DNA of 64,000 nucleotides from Plantago major (taxonomy: Eukaryota > Streptophyta > Magnoliopsida > Lamiales > Plantaginaceae). Position 1 is the stretch's first letter. Each line of letters begins with the position of its first letter. The DNA lies in assembly GCA_026545765.1 (NCBI GenBank), contig CM048839.1, forward strand, positions 5,505,835 through 5,569,834. The letters run 5' to 3'. The position numbers and the translations under genes were made by a program. Shown here piece after piece: positions 33,513 to 46,400 of the stretch. The notes under the pieces are model-generated. The model was not told the DNA's origin. It searched no databases and saw only the letters and a program-made list of their open reading frames with translations.

Positions 33513-33513
<1 letters not shown>
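33186..33513 (-). mobile_element. Small Helitron (copy B) nested in the hAT element
   Basis: CTAG at 33186-33189, hairpin CACGTGAA/TTCACGTG at 33200-33217 on the same spacing as copy A, and about 320 bases of homology with it. The right limit merges into a TA microsatellite (33513-33565), so the 5' end is eroded. Confidence 0.65.

Positions 33514-33565
<52 letters not shown>
33513..33565. repeat. TA microsatellite
   Basis: TA dinucleotide run at the eroded end of the nested Helitron. Confidence 0.95.
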
Positions 33566-33566
<1 letters not shown>

Positions 33567-34780
33567 CAAATTTTTTAATACTATTGGTGTTAATCAGAAG
33601 TTTTTGTTGAAACCTACCTTAAAAGGTAAAATGGTAAATTATTAATTAAATAGATCGCATTTTAATTGGGGTACGTATAACTGATGAATAATAACTATAT
33701 TTTAATTAAGCTGTTAAAATTTGTGCTTGGTATAAAATTAAAATTTTATATGATTTTATAAATGTTGAGAATTTTAATTGAGTAGTGTGACTCATTAAAA
33801 AAGATAACTATTTCTCAACTAAAATGGTAAGACTAAATGCGGAAATATGTTCGACTGATTAACATGGGTTGTTAATTGTTAGCAAAGCAGCCCGAAAGTT
33901 TCTAAGGACATCGTCTTAAGATTTCTATATTGTTATGAAAAACTTTAATATTATTAGTCAAAATGTTTATTTTTAAAAATAACCCTAATGTTTGCTCGTA
34001 ATTTTGAAATAGCAATTTACCGAAGCAGTTACTAATATCAAAATAACATGTGATAATATATGATATTTACCTCATTTCCAACATAATCTAAGGTAGCTAA
34101 GTACGATATAGCTGTAAAAACTAAAAAACATAGATAGCTATACAAGTATACAATGAATAGTAGTAGTAATATAAAGCAAGTAAAAAGACCTGTCCTTAAT
34201 GAAAAATTAGTCCAGTTTTGCTTTTCATCTTATAACCTAGCAATAGCCGGCTGCTCTGTATTCTCTCTACATTTTACATCTCTCATTCTCTCCTTTACAG
34301 CAGCGGATCGATCAATTGACAAGCATTGGAGTTCATCTTAAAGATGTTGATTGGAGGGGGAAAATGATAAGAACTAAGAAGTGAAAACGAAACAAAGCAA
34401 TGGAGGAGGAGAAGATAGCACTGAATCTGCCATTTGGTGTGTTTTTTACCAACGAAATCCCTCATTTTTCAACTTTTTTTTTTTCGGCAAAACCGAAGGT
34501 TCAACGGTTCCCGGCTCGCCGGTTTTTTGCCGGCTGGAGCGGCTTTGGGTCCTCCGGTTGTATGGAGGTTTTATGTTATGGTTTGGGCCGGTGTGTAGCG
34601 GTTTTCCGGTGCGAACGGTCCGGCCGGCGGCCCGATCCAGTTTGTAAAACATAGACTAAAAGGGTACGCCAATCAGTGGAATACCACACAATAGTGCAAA
34701 TAGTCAGAGGACGCGATTGTCTTTTCGCATGAAGCTACCGTTTCCAGCACTATATAGTCCACTAACTACAAAAGCTAGGG

Positions 34781-34788
34781 TATAAAAA
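34781..34788 (+). promoter_or_regulatory. TATA box of TFIIA gamma
   Basis: TATAAAAA, 63 bases before the last base ahead of the ATG. The downstream leader is short and lacks another ATG. Confidence 0.65.
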
Positions 34789-34850
34789 GCCCCAAATTCT
34801 CTGAAACTCATCATCATCACCAGCTCAATCTCACTCTGATCGGAAAAACA

Positions 34851-37800
34851 ATGGCGACCTTCGAGCTGTACAGGAGATCGACGATCGGGATGTGCTTGAC
34901 CGAGACGCTTGATCAGATGGTCTCCAGTGGTGTTCTCAGCCCTGAGCTCGCCATTCAAGTTCTTATCCAATTCGACAAGGTTTGTTGCTCGTCTACTCTT
35001 CTGTTGATGATTTTTGTGATAAATTTGCTGTTTCTAGATATGATGAGAAAATTTGGTGATTTTGGAGCTTATGCGTGTAGAGATTGCTGAGTTTGTTCTG
35101 TATTGGGTGATTTTATGGCATTTGAAGAACGTTTTCTGAAATGATAGGGTTGAGGATTTGCTGGTGTGGTTGAATTTCATGAATTTGGAGCTTGAGATGT
35201 TGTGATGTATGCGTTACATATGTTTTTTTGTTCGACGGGATTAGTGTTTATCAGTTAATGCAGTGTGTGTTACATACTGCATGGCATTTGAGCAGTTTAT
35301 GTAAATGATAGGATGAAGATTTTGCTGTTATAGTTCAGTTTCATGGATTTGGAGCTGGAATGGTTGTTCTGTATGCGTTACATATAATTGTTTGTTCGAT
35401 AGGATTAGTGTTTATATGTTTATGCAGTGTGCGTTACATATTGTTATGGCATTTGAGCACGTTATGTAAAATGATAGACTCAAGGATTTGTGGTACGGTA
35501 GTTGAATTTTATGAATTTGGAGGTGGAATGGTTATGTTGTATGAGTTGCATATGTATGTTTATTCGAAATGATTAGTGTCTATGCAGAATGCGTTACATT
35601 TTGTTATGGCATTTTAGCACGTTATGCTAAACGATAGGCCCGAGGATTTGCTGATGTGGTTGAATTTCATGTATTTGGAGCTGGAATGGTTATGCTGTAT
35701 GTGTTGCATATGTTTGTTAGATATGAAAGGATCATAGTCTATGTGCTTTATGTTTCATGCACTCGCCTACGTGCAGTTATTATCATAATATCATATCTGC
35801 TTGAGCTTACGTAACTCATGTTTCAGTCGATGACGGAAGCTCTGGAAAGTGAGGTGAAGAGTAAGGTTTCCATTAAGGTATGTCATTGATTCTTTTTAAT
35901 TGGGGAAACTTATGTTTCAGTCGATCTTGCGTTACGTATTTATGTTTGTTGCAAATATTTTTTTTATCGAAGCTGTCTTATGCAGAATAGGGAATACTTT
36001 TGTGACGTATAGGTTGTATACTGATATGCTGGCACACGTAGTGCTGTCAAAAAGTTGACATATGCTTAGATTTGAGTATTTGGCACGCATTTAAAAAAAA
36101 TAAAATCAATTCTTAGGTTTTGATTTCTCTTTCAGTGGTCTGTTTCATCTTTCCCGTTTAATATCCTTATTAACCATTCAAGGGTCTGATTCATATCCTA
36201 GTGGTACATAGTTGATTGCAGAGCTAATATCATGAAAATATAATCACAAGCGTAACATCATAGTGCTACGTTGATATATTTTAGCAGGATCTCGCTGGCT
36301 AGGTTGTGCAAGATATTGTCGGAACACTTTATAAGATACTGGGGAAGAGTGCAATTTTATAAAGTAGAATACTCGATAAATAGGGCAATACATTTCATGT
36401 GTAAGCTCCAAAAGTAAAATTAGAGAAAAAGGCTATAGAGTCACAGTGAGAAGTGGATAATTTGGGAATGCTAGAATTGTTTGTGGTTATCTTGTCTGAA
36501 CTCTTGTGCATTTAATTGAACTTGTCAAAACAACTTCCTGAGTTCTTTGGGAAATAGGGACTCTAAAAATTGTGCAAACTAAGGCGCAGTAATAAGGAGA
36601 GCTACAAGCTTACCTACATTTATATGCTTCATGAATGATCAGCAATCTCCTTTTGATGTTATGAGTTGTTCCCTTAATAATCTATCTACGTTGTATGCCA
36701 TCATGGTAGAAGATGCAATGTTATTATTTAATGTTATCAAATCTGGAATTTTATGTGTGAAATTGCCAAAATCAGTTCTCAAATTTCTATATTTCAGATT
36801 TGGTATTAAATGTCCAGTAGTTTTATGCGTGTCTGGCGAAGAAATTGAGGCTTGACTTGTAAAAGGTTGGTTGATAATATGGGTTAATTTACTAAGTTCT
36901 TTTCTATTTTATTCTGATTCCAAGTTAATTTCAAGAAGAAACTCAGGGTGTTTTGGACAATTCAAAATTATTAAACACCTTGTATAAGATGGATGGGAGC
37001 GTCAACTGCCATTACTTTTGAGGGGATGGGGCTTTATGCAGATATTTCAAAGTACAATGGCGTGTTATGCTAATTTCTAAACTCAGTGAGGTTCTATGCA
37101 CGACTTCTTAAAACCCGAAGGTTTTTGTGCAATTAAAACCAGTTTTATTTGGCGAACTTCACACTAGGAAATATTTGGTAGATCATTACTACTATTTTGT
37201 TAGCTTTGTCAATTCGTTGTTGTGTCATGATGTCTCTCTGTTGTATCCTTTACAGGTTATACTTTATAGTTATGGATTTCGGTTGAGCTGCTGATATATG
37301 TGTCATGATGTCTCTCTGTTGTATCCCTTTACAGTTTATACTTTATAGTTTCGGATTTTGGTTGAGCTGGTGATATAGTAAGCTTGTTTAGCAGAAAACT
37401 GGAATATCTTATTGATATGAAAAGTTACTTTTAATGCATTCCTCATTTTGGGTAATTTTCCTGATTAATTATAACCACCAGATTATACCAGCTAAGCAAT
37501 AAAATCATTAACATTTAGTTATGTTCTTCACACTAGTTGATGATTCTTTTATAAGGAATGTGTTCCACACTGCAGATTACTAAGCTTCAGTCAGATCCAT
37601 GATCCATCTTGTTCTTCTCTTTCATGCTTTATGAAATCAGTAGTCATGCACTTTGACTTTCTGCCGGATCCAATAAATCAGACTGCAATCCGCATGCACT
37701 TGTCTTCTATGTACCTGAAACTACACAATTATTCAAACTTCAAGTTTCATTAGCCGACTCCACCAGCATTTATTCCTTCTACGGAAATAAGTTGAAATAT

Positions 37801-38035
37801 AAAATTTTCTGTAGAAAGATCCTTGTTTATCTGGAAAGTAGTAGTAATATATTTTCCCCATGTTTACTGTAATTTGACACCATGATTCTCGCAGGGACAT
37901 CTTCACACCTACAGGTTCTGTGACAATGTCTGGACGTTCATCGTGCAAAATGCTCAACTCAAAAGCGAGGAAGGCCAGGAAACTGTTGAAACAGTCAAGA
38001 TTGTCGCTTGTGACTCGAAGTTGCTAACTCAGTGA
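34851..38035 (+). CDS. TFIIA-gamma: Transcription initiation factor IIA gamma (small) subunit
   Basis: Three exons: 34851-34979, 35827-35877 and 37895-38035, all with GT-AG junctions in phase 0, joining to 106 residues, the usual length for plant TFIIA gamma. The protein starts MATFELYRRSTIGMCLTETL, has the helical N-terminal part (LIQFDKSMTEALESEVKSK) and the beta-barrel part (GHLHTYRFCDNVWTFIVQNA), and ends in CDSKLLTQ. With the large alpha/beta subunit it binds TBP-TATA complexes in the nucleus and stabilises the RNA polymerase II preinitiation complex; in rice this subunit is the xa5 locus. Intron 1 (847 bp) contains a tandem repeat array; intron 2 is about 2 kb. A hAT element abuts the promoter. 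The identification is firm. Confidence 0.95.
35112..35725. repeat. ~165-bp tandem repeats in TFIIA gamma intron 1
   Basis: Four units start near 35152, 35312, 35483 and 35641, preceded by a partial unit. Each has 'gaggatttgctg', then 'gttgaatttcatgaatttgg', then 'gcgttacatatg', 'gattagtgttta' and 'atggcatttgagcacgttatg' phrases. Together they make up most of the intron. Confidence 0.85.
35878..37894 (+). other. TFIIA gamma intron 2
   Basis: About 2 kb, with no gene seen inside. A ~60-bp duplication (phrase gtgtcatgatgtctctctgttgtat) occurs at about 37220 and 37300. The ORF at 36631-36855 has no recognisable motif. Confidence 0.6.
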
Positions 38036-38988
38036 AAGAACTAGTAGTTGTAGTCCATGTGTATCTCCAAAACTTTACTTCAAAGTAAAGACGAGTGAGA
38101 TAATCCCAAGTAACAAACTGTTCTATTCAGGTGGATAAATTATGAGGTCGGTGGAATGGCGTGCACATTCTTTTATACTATGAGCCAGTCATATAGTATG
38201 TAACTATATGCCATGCACTTGTTGTAATGTCTCGACTGTGTTGTGCATTTACGTTTTCATAGCTCCCATAATATCAATATGTTTACCTGATCGGTAGGTT
38301 ACTGGGGTTTACATTGATACTTGGGGTCCATCCTTTTACCTGATAGGGTATTTGGGTTTATTTGATACTAGGGTCGACGGTTTACCTTTAGTGTATGTGG
38401 GTTTACTGGATGCTAGGTGGTGACCAGTGGTCCGCATAAAAAACACCCACACCCGTGTCTGAGCTTCATATTCAAGTGCACCCGCCTTTTTGGAGGCATG
38501 TATACTTTTGCTTGAAGTGGATGTGAAATGCTTCTGCGTTCTATATTATAAGTAGCCGATGTTGTGGTTATTGCAAGGTCATTTGCAATTTCTTCCTCAT
38601 TGCGTGTTTTTGGGTTAATTTATTCGGCACCAAATATTACAAAAAAAAGACGCATCATGAGTTGATATAATGTTGTAACTCAGCGAGTCTTGATGTAATA
38701 TTGTATTGCAATTCAGATTGTTTATGTTTGAATTAAAAGTTAGATATCTACCTGTGAGTAACCCGGTGTTTTTCACCTCGATCATTAGGCCTCCCCTATG
38801 GGTGCCCATATACAGCCGGTTGTTGGGTAGTTTTAACGATTTTGGCAACTAAATCATCCACAGCTCAGTCCGAACCCTCAATGATCTATAATGGCTGGTA
38901 TTAGTACAGAATAATGTAAGAAGGCTTTGTTACCAGTACTTGGTATTGGTTGGCGTACATGTACAAACTCCTTTTAGTTCAACATAAC
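38036..38988. other. 3' flank of TFIIA gamma
   Basis: Contains the likely 3' UTR and then non-coding DNA with no recognised gene. 38298-38420 shows a loose ~50-bp repeat of 'gggtttacttgatactagggt'-type phrases. Confidence 0.4.
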
Positions 38989-39443
38989 CAGCAATGTTAA
39001 ACCCAACACGTTTTCGGCTAAACGCAACCCAAAATATTTGTAACTTGACCAAAATGCTCCCAGCTAAAAAAACAAACTTACAAAGTTAACGAAAAATCGA
39101 AATAACTCGTATATACAAACACAAAAACATTAACATGCACGATCGAACACAAAATAACAACACTAAACATGTTAATGTTATTTGTATAAATGAAATATTA
39201 TGCGAAAAAAAAAAATTGTTCATTTTTTCCGAAATTTTTGAAATTTCGAAATTTTTGAAATTTTGTGTTTACTGATGTTAATTATTGTCCGTACATGTTC
39301 GCATAATGTTTTCGTGTTTGCATATACGAGTTTTTTAATTTTTTCGTATTTCATAAGTTTGTTTTTTAGCTAAGGGCATTTCCGTCAAGTTACAAAATAT
39401 TTGTGTTGCGTTTAGCCGAAAACGTGTTGCGTTTAACAACCCC
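38989..39443. mobile_element. MULE-type MITE with long terminal inverted repeats, 9-bp TSD CAACATAAC
   Basis: The arms are over 120 bases each, sharing in inverted orientation 'gttaaac(c/g)caacacgttttcggctaaacgcaac', 'tttgtaacttga' and 'agctaaaaaacaaactta'. The flanks are perfect 9-bp CAACATAAC (38980-38988 and 39444-39452). The transcript of such an element would fold as one long hairpin. No ORF. Confidence 0.8.
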
Positions 39444-39489
39444 CAACATAACTTCTTTATTACACACCAATTCAGTGTTTAAATAAATA

Positions 39490-39724
39490 TTTCCATTTTA
39501 TTATTCTGCGGTCAATTGTGTTCGACTTTAACCGCAAATTACTCTTAAATTATAAAAATTAATAATTTAATAAAATTATATAATGAAAATATAATTATTA
39601 AATTTTCATTATGTGATTTTATTAAATTATTTACTATTATAGTTTAAGAGTAATTCGCGGTCAAAGTCGACAGCAGTTGACCGGTCAAAGTCAAAATGGA
39701 AAGATTTTTTTGGAACGGAGGGAG
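39490..39724. mobile_element. Decayed Stowaway-like MITE
   Basis: Homologous to 17383-17626: shares 'ttctgcggtcaa', the inverted 'ttactcttaaa...tttaagagtaa' arms, 'ttgaccggtcaaagtcaaaatg' and the right end GGAACGGAGGGAG before TA. The left end is eroded. Confidence 0.7.
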
Positions 39725-42700
39725 TATTATACAAATCATTCAAAGTACATAATTTTTTCATTACACATTGATTCATTTTTAAAATTATTGACCGTAAAAA
39801 ATTAAAACGAGAGATTTAATATAAAATGGAGGGGGATATTATTCATCGGAAAACTCCTACTTAATTCGGTTTCACTTATATCAAACAGACCGTAATCATT
39901 TCCTTTCGAAAAGAAAAGGGGAAACCGCAAAAGTTGTGAGAAATATAGGAGGCCATTTTAGGATACAAGTTGAGTCCTGCAACAGAAGTAGGCACGTGGA
40001 GAAGAAAGGTAAACAAGTTACAAGAAATATACGCAATAATGAGCAATGGCAGAAGAGAATCAATTTTGCTTAATAGGTCTGCAAATGAAATGAATAAAGT
40101 TTGGTGTATTCCTTTCTTTGACTGTACAACCAGCAGCTGCAGTAATAATGGAATTATACGATCTTTTTGCAGAACTTGTTTACTACTACATCTTCATACA
40201 TTAGGGCGTAGTTTTATGCGAAAAGTTAAAGTAATAATAGAATATAGAAAATGTGAAAAAATGTGTACTTTAAGTGGCAAAAGATGTAATTTGAATGTAA
40301 AGTTTAAATTGTTTATTATTTGTTGAGTGTTGGGTAGCTTCCTTTTTTGGTAATGTATGAAGTTCTGCGGGACGGCTAAAAATGGCAAATGTATAAAGTT
40401 CTGCGGGACGGATGGAGTATATTTATTTTCTCATTTGATCTAGTATACTAAATCTCGGAGATAACCAAATGTAAACAAACGTATGAACTTTTATGCACAA
40501 AAAAGATACTGTTTATACTTACATATCGATTTCAACATTATATATGATAAGTTAATAATGTAATGCATGTATATTAAATACATGAGGTAAGATTGCACGA
40601 ACTATCGATGTTGATTTAGTATCTCGCAGGTACCGGAGGGGTAAAAAATTGACCTTGTTATCAACAGCGTTTTAATTACTGCTCCAACCGTTTCCTGAGA
40701 CCTAGTCTGACCAAATCCTTAGCCTTTTCTTCCTTAAAATGGGTCTGGGCTGAGATAATCCGGCCCAATGGGTAAAGACCAACCTTTTTTCCTTCTTGTG
40801 TAACCGATTGTCCAACCTGTAAAGTGAAACACTAGCATTAAACCGCTTTAATAATCGCGTGTGATTTTAGTTTTCCTGTGAAATGTGGATCTTAAATTAC
40901 TACCAAACCGGGACAAACAAATGATAAAAATGGTACTTTTATAAGTAGAGGTACATCTTTAACAATTTTGCATCTTATGCTACGAAATAATAACATTATA
41001 CGAGGTTTTTCAAGACGGATGAAATATTAAAATAGTTTGTAACCGTATTCTTAAGTTAATATGTATACCTTATTAAACAAATTAAATCAGTTCATTTGTT
41101 GAATGTTGCATATTCACACAAGAGAGTTGTCATTTCATCAGCTATTTTCGCTATTGTTTTGTTCCATTTTAACTTGTCATCTAAGAATTATTTATCGGTT
41201 AGTTATTTTTAAACCCAGAGATTAACATATACAATACCAGTGTAAACAATATTTTGACTTTCAAAACTTGGGGCGTTGACTTAGAATACCGTTTGTTTTA
41301 ACAAGATCTTGAGACGAATCATTGGACTAAGATACTCATGCTTATCAAGCCCCTCTTCTTCATCACAGACAACAAGACTTTGAAAATATGTCTATTCTTG
41401 TCCCACGATTATGTTCCTTTTCCACACAATCACTTCTCATGCATGTGGCACTGTACACAGGAAATCAATACCAACATTTTTGCACATGACTCCTGTTCGT
41501 TTCAAAATGGTTGTTATTTTTGCCATTTTAAACGTTGTGTTAGAGTAAATTTATATTCATGAATATATGATATGTTGAAAGCTTAAAACAACTAAATAAA
41601 GGAAATATAACTTCTTATCTGATAATATGTATAGATTACGATTAATGTACTAAATGTAATTACAAAAGCACGATAATCCTGAACTAACAAATTGGATGAG
41701 CATAATTAGTCGATAGTAGGATCAGATGAGTCACGGGTGCAAGACTAGCCAATATAAAACTTCACCAAGATGAATGTTTGTTTGATTACTTTTCTATGAC
41801 ATGTAAATATAAGTCGATTGATGATGTAATGTTCTACAATATGCACAAGCATCATCGATGTAAAACTATTGATAATCACATTTAACGTACTGAAAATGAT
41901 TAATGATGCCAAGATAATCACAACTTTTTATCTAATGTTAAAATTTTTATTTAAAAATGAGAGTTTCACTTAAAACATCGACATTGTTTATGCGAGGTAA
42001 TGATAATATTTATCAATATTTATGACTTTTATGTTGATAGTATTCATGCCCTAAAAGCACTACTACCAGTTCTCATCCAGCCTCAAAAGCCTCATATGGT
42101 TATTTAACAGTATTTTCAGCTTCAGTTCTTGTCTTTTTCCCTGCAAAAAACAAAGAAGGTAAAACTCTGAATAGGAAAAACCTCATACTGTTCATTCAAT
42201 CAAATACTGGTAATTGATTAAGCTACTGCACCATTTATGCTGCATTTCATTGCTGACAGAGCTGAAAAAAACCTGTCTTTCTGTTCAAAATTACCCTAAT
42301 TTTCCATTGCTTAGGCATCTGTACTGCCAAGAACCATTCTTTTTACTGTGTTCCGAAGTGTACTAGTTGCTACTTGCTAGCACTGTGATTGTAACTATTG
42401 GAAGAAGGAACCAAAAAAGTTGAGATATTGGAGTGTTGCCTGTACAATTTTTGTGAGTGCCAACTAGGTGTTTGATAAAAGGTTTCATAGAAATTATGTT
42501 TGTGGTAGACTAAGTAGTGTTCTTGGGTCCTGTTGGTATATTCATGGAGAGTGCTATTTGGGTTCTGTTCTGTACTTCTGTTCATATTTCACTTCTAATC
42601 AAAATCAAATCACATGCTCATGGTGTTACTTGCTCATATTTAAAACCCTTGTCTTGATTTTCCTTTTCCTATTCAGATACGATTCGTTTCTGTTCTCAGA

Positions 42701-43459
42701 TTTATCTTGTCGCCAATCTCATAGCTGACATATCCATGATAAAATAATGGATAAAGAAAGCAGGAAACCTGTATGCTAAGACTTCTCCTTGTAGTTTATT
42801 CCTCACATAGAGATGCTTCTTGTCTACTGTTTTGGTGGTGGTTTTGAGTTGATACCGAGACACACTACTGTGTTTTCTGTTTTCTTTTTTTCTTATTTTC
42901 GCCCATTTGCAGGTCAAGATAAAGAAATGGAGATGCACGTGGGTGGAGGTGGAGTCAGAATAATATAGTGTGGTGGTGTTTCCTTTGCTGACTAGGAAAC
43001 TCCCGGACTATACGCTCTTTGCCGCCGGCCAAACTAATACCCTCTTATTTAACTCTTTTGCTCTTTTCTTTCAAGTGAAACATCATCTTTTTTCTTGCAA
43101 AACTAAGAAAAGGAGAGGAGGGAAAGAAAAAAACCCAGTTCTTATTTCCGTTTAGAAGTTGTTTGTGCTTTGGTGGTTGTTGAGATTCGGTCATACAAAG
43201 CATAAAGATCTTGTCTTTTCTGAGATCCCATTACTTTTTAGCCCCTTCAAGTTCAAGAAATTTGATAATTCAGTAGCTTTACTCTCCCTTTTAAATATTG
43301 CCAAGATTGGATAGATTGAGGGGTCCTTTCTTGATTTGGGTGGTTCTGGATCAGTGAGATGTTCGAAGGTCGGATCGTGGCAGGGCATTTTGATGTGTGT
43401 GGTTGAGTATTGTGGAAGCATATTGTTGAAGTACAGACAGATCTTTAAAGTTTAGAAGT
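39725..43459. other. Long non-coding stretch ahead of the NPH3 gene
   Basis: I recognise no protein gene. 39970-40326 is open for 118 codons on the plus strand but shows no known domain. 40355-40415 repeats 'gtataaagttctgcgggacgg' twice. 42960-43459 probably holds the NPH3 gene promoter and 5' UTR, which is pyrimidine-rich and has several short upstream ATGs. Confidence 0.4.
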
Positions 43460-46400
43460 ATGAAGTTTATGAAGCTCGGATCTAAACCTGATTCCTTTCA
43501 GGTTGATGACAACAACGCTAGGTTAGATCTCTTTTTTACCATGTTTGAAGGATTTCCTTTTGTATTTGCTATTTCTTTTGGCATGAACTTGCTAATTTGT
43601 GAAGTAAACACTATCTAATTAGCTGGATTCTTCTCAGTAATTGCTGTATTTGTCATTTTTTGTGCGACTTAGATCTTGTGTTTATTATATAGCATATTCG
43701 AGCTAATTTGCTAGTCGGGTTGTGTATATGCTCAAATTTTTAAGATTAGTTATCGGACAAAATCTGTTGGGCATGAAATATACCAAGCTGTATGCATCCT
43801 GAACTGTTGTAGATGTTTGTGGATAACATATTAGATCCCTGTTTTCAGTCTAATTAACTCGGTTCACTTATGCGGATCAGAGATTAGATTCCTTAAGCCA
43901 TTAGTCGATTGCTTCAAATGAAAAACCTAATCGATTTTGACAGCGAATCTAGTAATGGAATCACTTATAGCTACTTCTTTGCATACTCCATTTGTTGCTT
44001 GCTGTGTGAGGTTCTTGAATTGGAATGTACAGTATTTCCTACCGGATCTTTTATTAATGAAAAGCTCGAATATCCGCTTGCAGATATGTTGCTTCGGAAT
44101 TGGCTACTGACGTGGTTGTTCAAGTAGATGGCATGAAGTTTCATCTGCACAAGGTATGCTGATCTCCCTTCAAAATACAATTCACAACTTGAGCCACAGC
44201 TCCTCGTGTTGTTTATCTTACACTGAACACTGCATCTATTGTTCCATAATAGGAAGTTTTTTCTGCACCAAAATTTTCTAAATTTCTAAATAAAATCATG
44301 GACTTACATTCACCTCTATCCGTTAGATGTATTTTCCTTTTCCACACGAATTATGTTATTATGTAAACAAAATAAAATTGATTAGATATTCTAAATATCA
44401 AAATAAATATTGCTTCATAAAAGTAAAGTTTTCCTATTCAACCACAAAAAATGTATGTGTTTGAAATTCGATGTAGTAGACGCTGAGATATGCATTACTA
44501 GGTCAGTAAGTGCACCATAGTTTTATTTTTACCCTCGGGTATATATTTAGTACACCCTTGGGGAGATGCAAGTTTCTTTATTGCATTTACTGGTGATGTT
44601 TCCCTCTGCCAACACCCAATACTAAATTGGTGTTTCAATTAATTTTGTGCAGTTTCCACTTCTTTCTAAAAGCGCACGTTTACAGAAGTTAGTATCCTCA
44701 GCTAATGGAGGAAATGGCGGGGAAATCGTGATTCAAGATATCCCAGGAGGATCCAGTGCCTTTGAAGTATGTGCCAAGTTCTGTTACGGAATGACTGTCA
44801 CACTAAATGCTTATAATGTAGTTTCGACCCGTTGTGCAGCAGAGTATTTAGAAATGCATGAAGCGATGGAGAAAGGTAACCTCATTTATAAAATTGATGT
44901 CTTCTTGAACTCCAGCATTTTCAGAAGTTGGAAAGACTCTATCATAGTTCTGCAGACGACAAAGTTGTTCTTGCCTTTGGCTGAAGACCTGAAATTAATC
45001 GGCCACTGTATCAACGCTATTGCATCCAAAGCCTCGGTGGATGTTTCGATGGTTGACTGGTCATACACGTACAATCGAAGTAAGATCCAGGAGGAAAATG
45101 GGGATGAATTAGGCCTCAGGAGTCGAATGGTTCCAAATGATTGGTGGGTCGAGGATTTATGTGAGCTTGAAATGGAATTTTACAAACGGGTTATAATTGC
45201 CATTAAAAATAAAGGAAAAGTATCAAGTGAAGTAATTGGTGAGGCTCTGAAAGCTTATGCTTATCGTAAGTTACCCGTTTCTGGGAGTAGCGTGACACAA
45301 AGTACTGATGTATCAAAGTTCCGTTCTGTTTTGGATTCGATTGTGTGGCTTCTGCCTGAGGAGAAAGGAAGTGTATCATGTCGTTTCATGCTGAAATTAC
45401 TAAAAGCTGCCATGTCAGCTGGTTCTGAAGAGATGGTGAAAATGGAATTGGTAAAAAGAATTGGCCAGCAGTTGGAGGAGGCTTCAATTAATGATTTGTT
45501 GATTCGATCCTGTGATGGGGATGAAATGATGTATGATGTGGTCTTAGTTCAGAAAATACTGAAAGAATTTACGACTAAAGATCGGATTTATGAGTTGGAA
45601 AATGAGGATGAAATACAGGAGATTAGAAAGCCTTGCATCTTATCTGAGGCATCGAAGCTTATGGTGGTCAAACTCGTCGATGGTTACTTAGCAGAGGTTG
45701 CAAAAGATCCCAATCTACCGGTTTCGTTGTTTAATGGTATTGCAGAGATGGTTTCTGGCTTTTCACGCCCATCTCATGATGGTCTGTATCGAGCCATTGA
45801 TACATATCTTAAGGTAAATAGTTTTATTTTTTTTTTTCTTTTTCGAAGTTCCCATTTACTTGAAACGACTGCTTTTTATCCTTGTCGGTTCTTTCATATG
45901 CGAGATATCTCAAACTAAGTGGATTTCGACTTCTTATACAGGAGCATCCTGGGATCACCAAGAGTGAGCGTAAAAGAATGTGCCGATTCTTGGACTGCAA
46001 GAAGCTCTCAGCCGATGCATGCATGCACGCAGTGCAAAACGAGAGACTTCCTCTACGCATGGTAGTACAAGTTCTCTTCTTCGAGCAAGTCCGAGCCGCT
46101 GCTACGTCTGGAAGCAGCACACCCGATCTACCTAAGGCGTTTAAAGACCTGAATTCTGGGTCCTACCGGAGCTCTACATCGGCCACACCTAACAACGAGG
46201 AAGACTGGGATGCTGTTGCTTCGGCTGAGGAGCTTAGATCCCTGAGAGGTGAGCTAGCAGCCTTACGAATGAGTAATGGGAGGAACGGTACAGAACATAG
46301 GGTCAGCAATGTGGATAAGGCAGCTCTAGGTAAAACAACGAGCTTGGTTATGTCAAAGAAGCTGTTCTCACGCATCTGGTCCAGCAAGCGAGCGAGTCCG

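Larger units (their letters stand above)
33025..34654. mobile_element. Non-autonomous hAT element just upstream of TFIIA gamma, 8-bp TSD ACTAAAAG
   Basis: Left end CTATGTTTTAAAAGCCGG and right end (reversed) CTATGTTTTACAAACTGG are bounded by perfect ACTAAAAG copies (33017-33024 and 34655-34662). It belongs to the family of the element at 11425-12336 but lies in the opposite orientation. The interior holds a Helitron copy (33186-33513), a TA run and a MITE-like stretch (33705-33830). The CG-rich right end (34480-34650) creates overlapping spurious ORFs on both strands. No transposase. It ends about 120 bases before the TFIIA gamma TATA box. Confidence 0.8.

Noticed and set aside
34381..34654. 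Overlapping ORFs of 68-88 codons on both strands
   Set aside because: They lie in the CG-rich end of the hAT element at 33025-34654 and show no protein motif. CG richness reduces stop codons.
39970..40326. 118-codon ORF
   Set aside because: Composition and lack of motifs look random. A non-coding RNA cannot be excluded, but nothing supports it.
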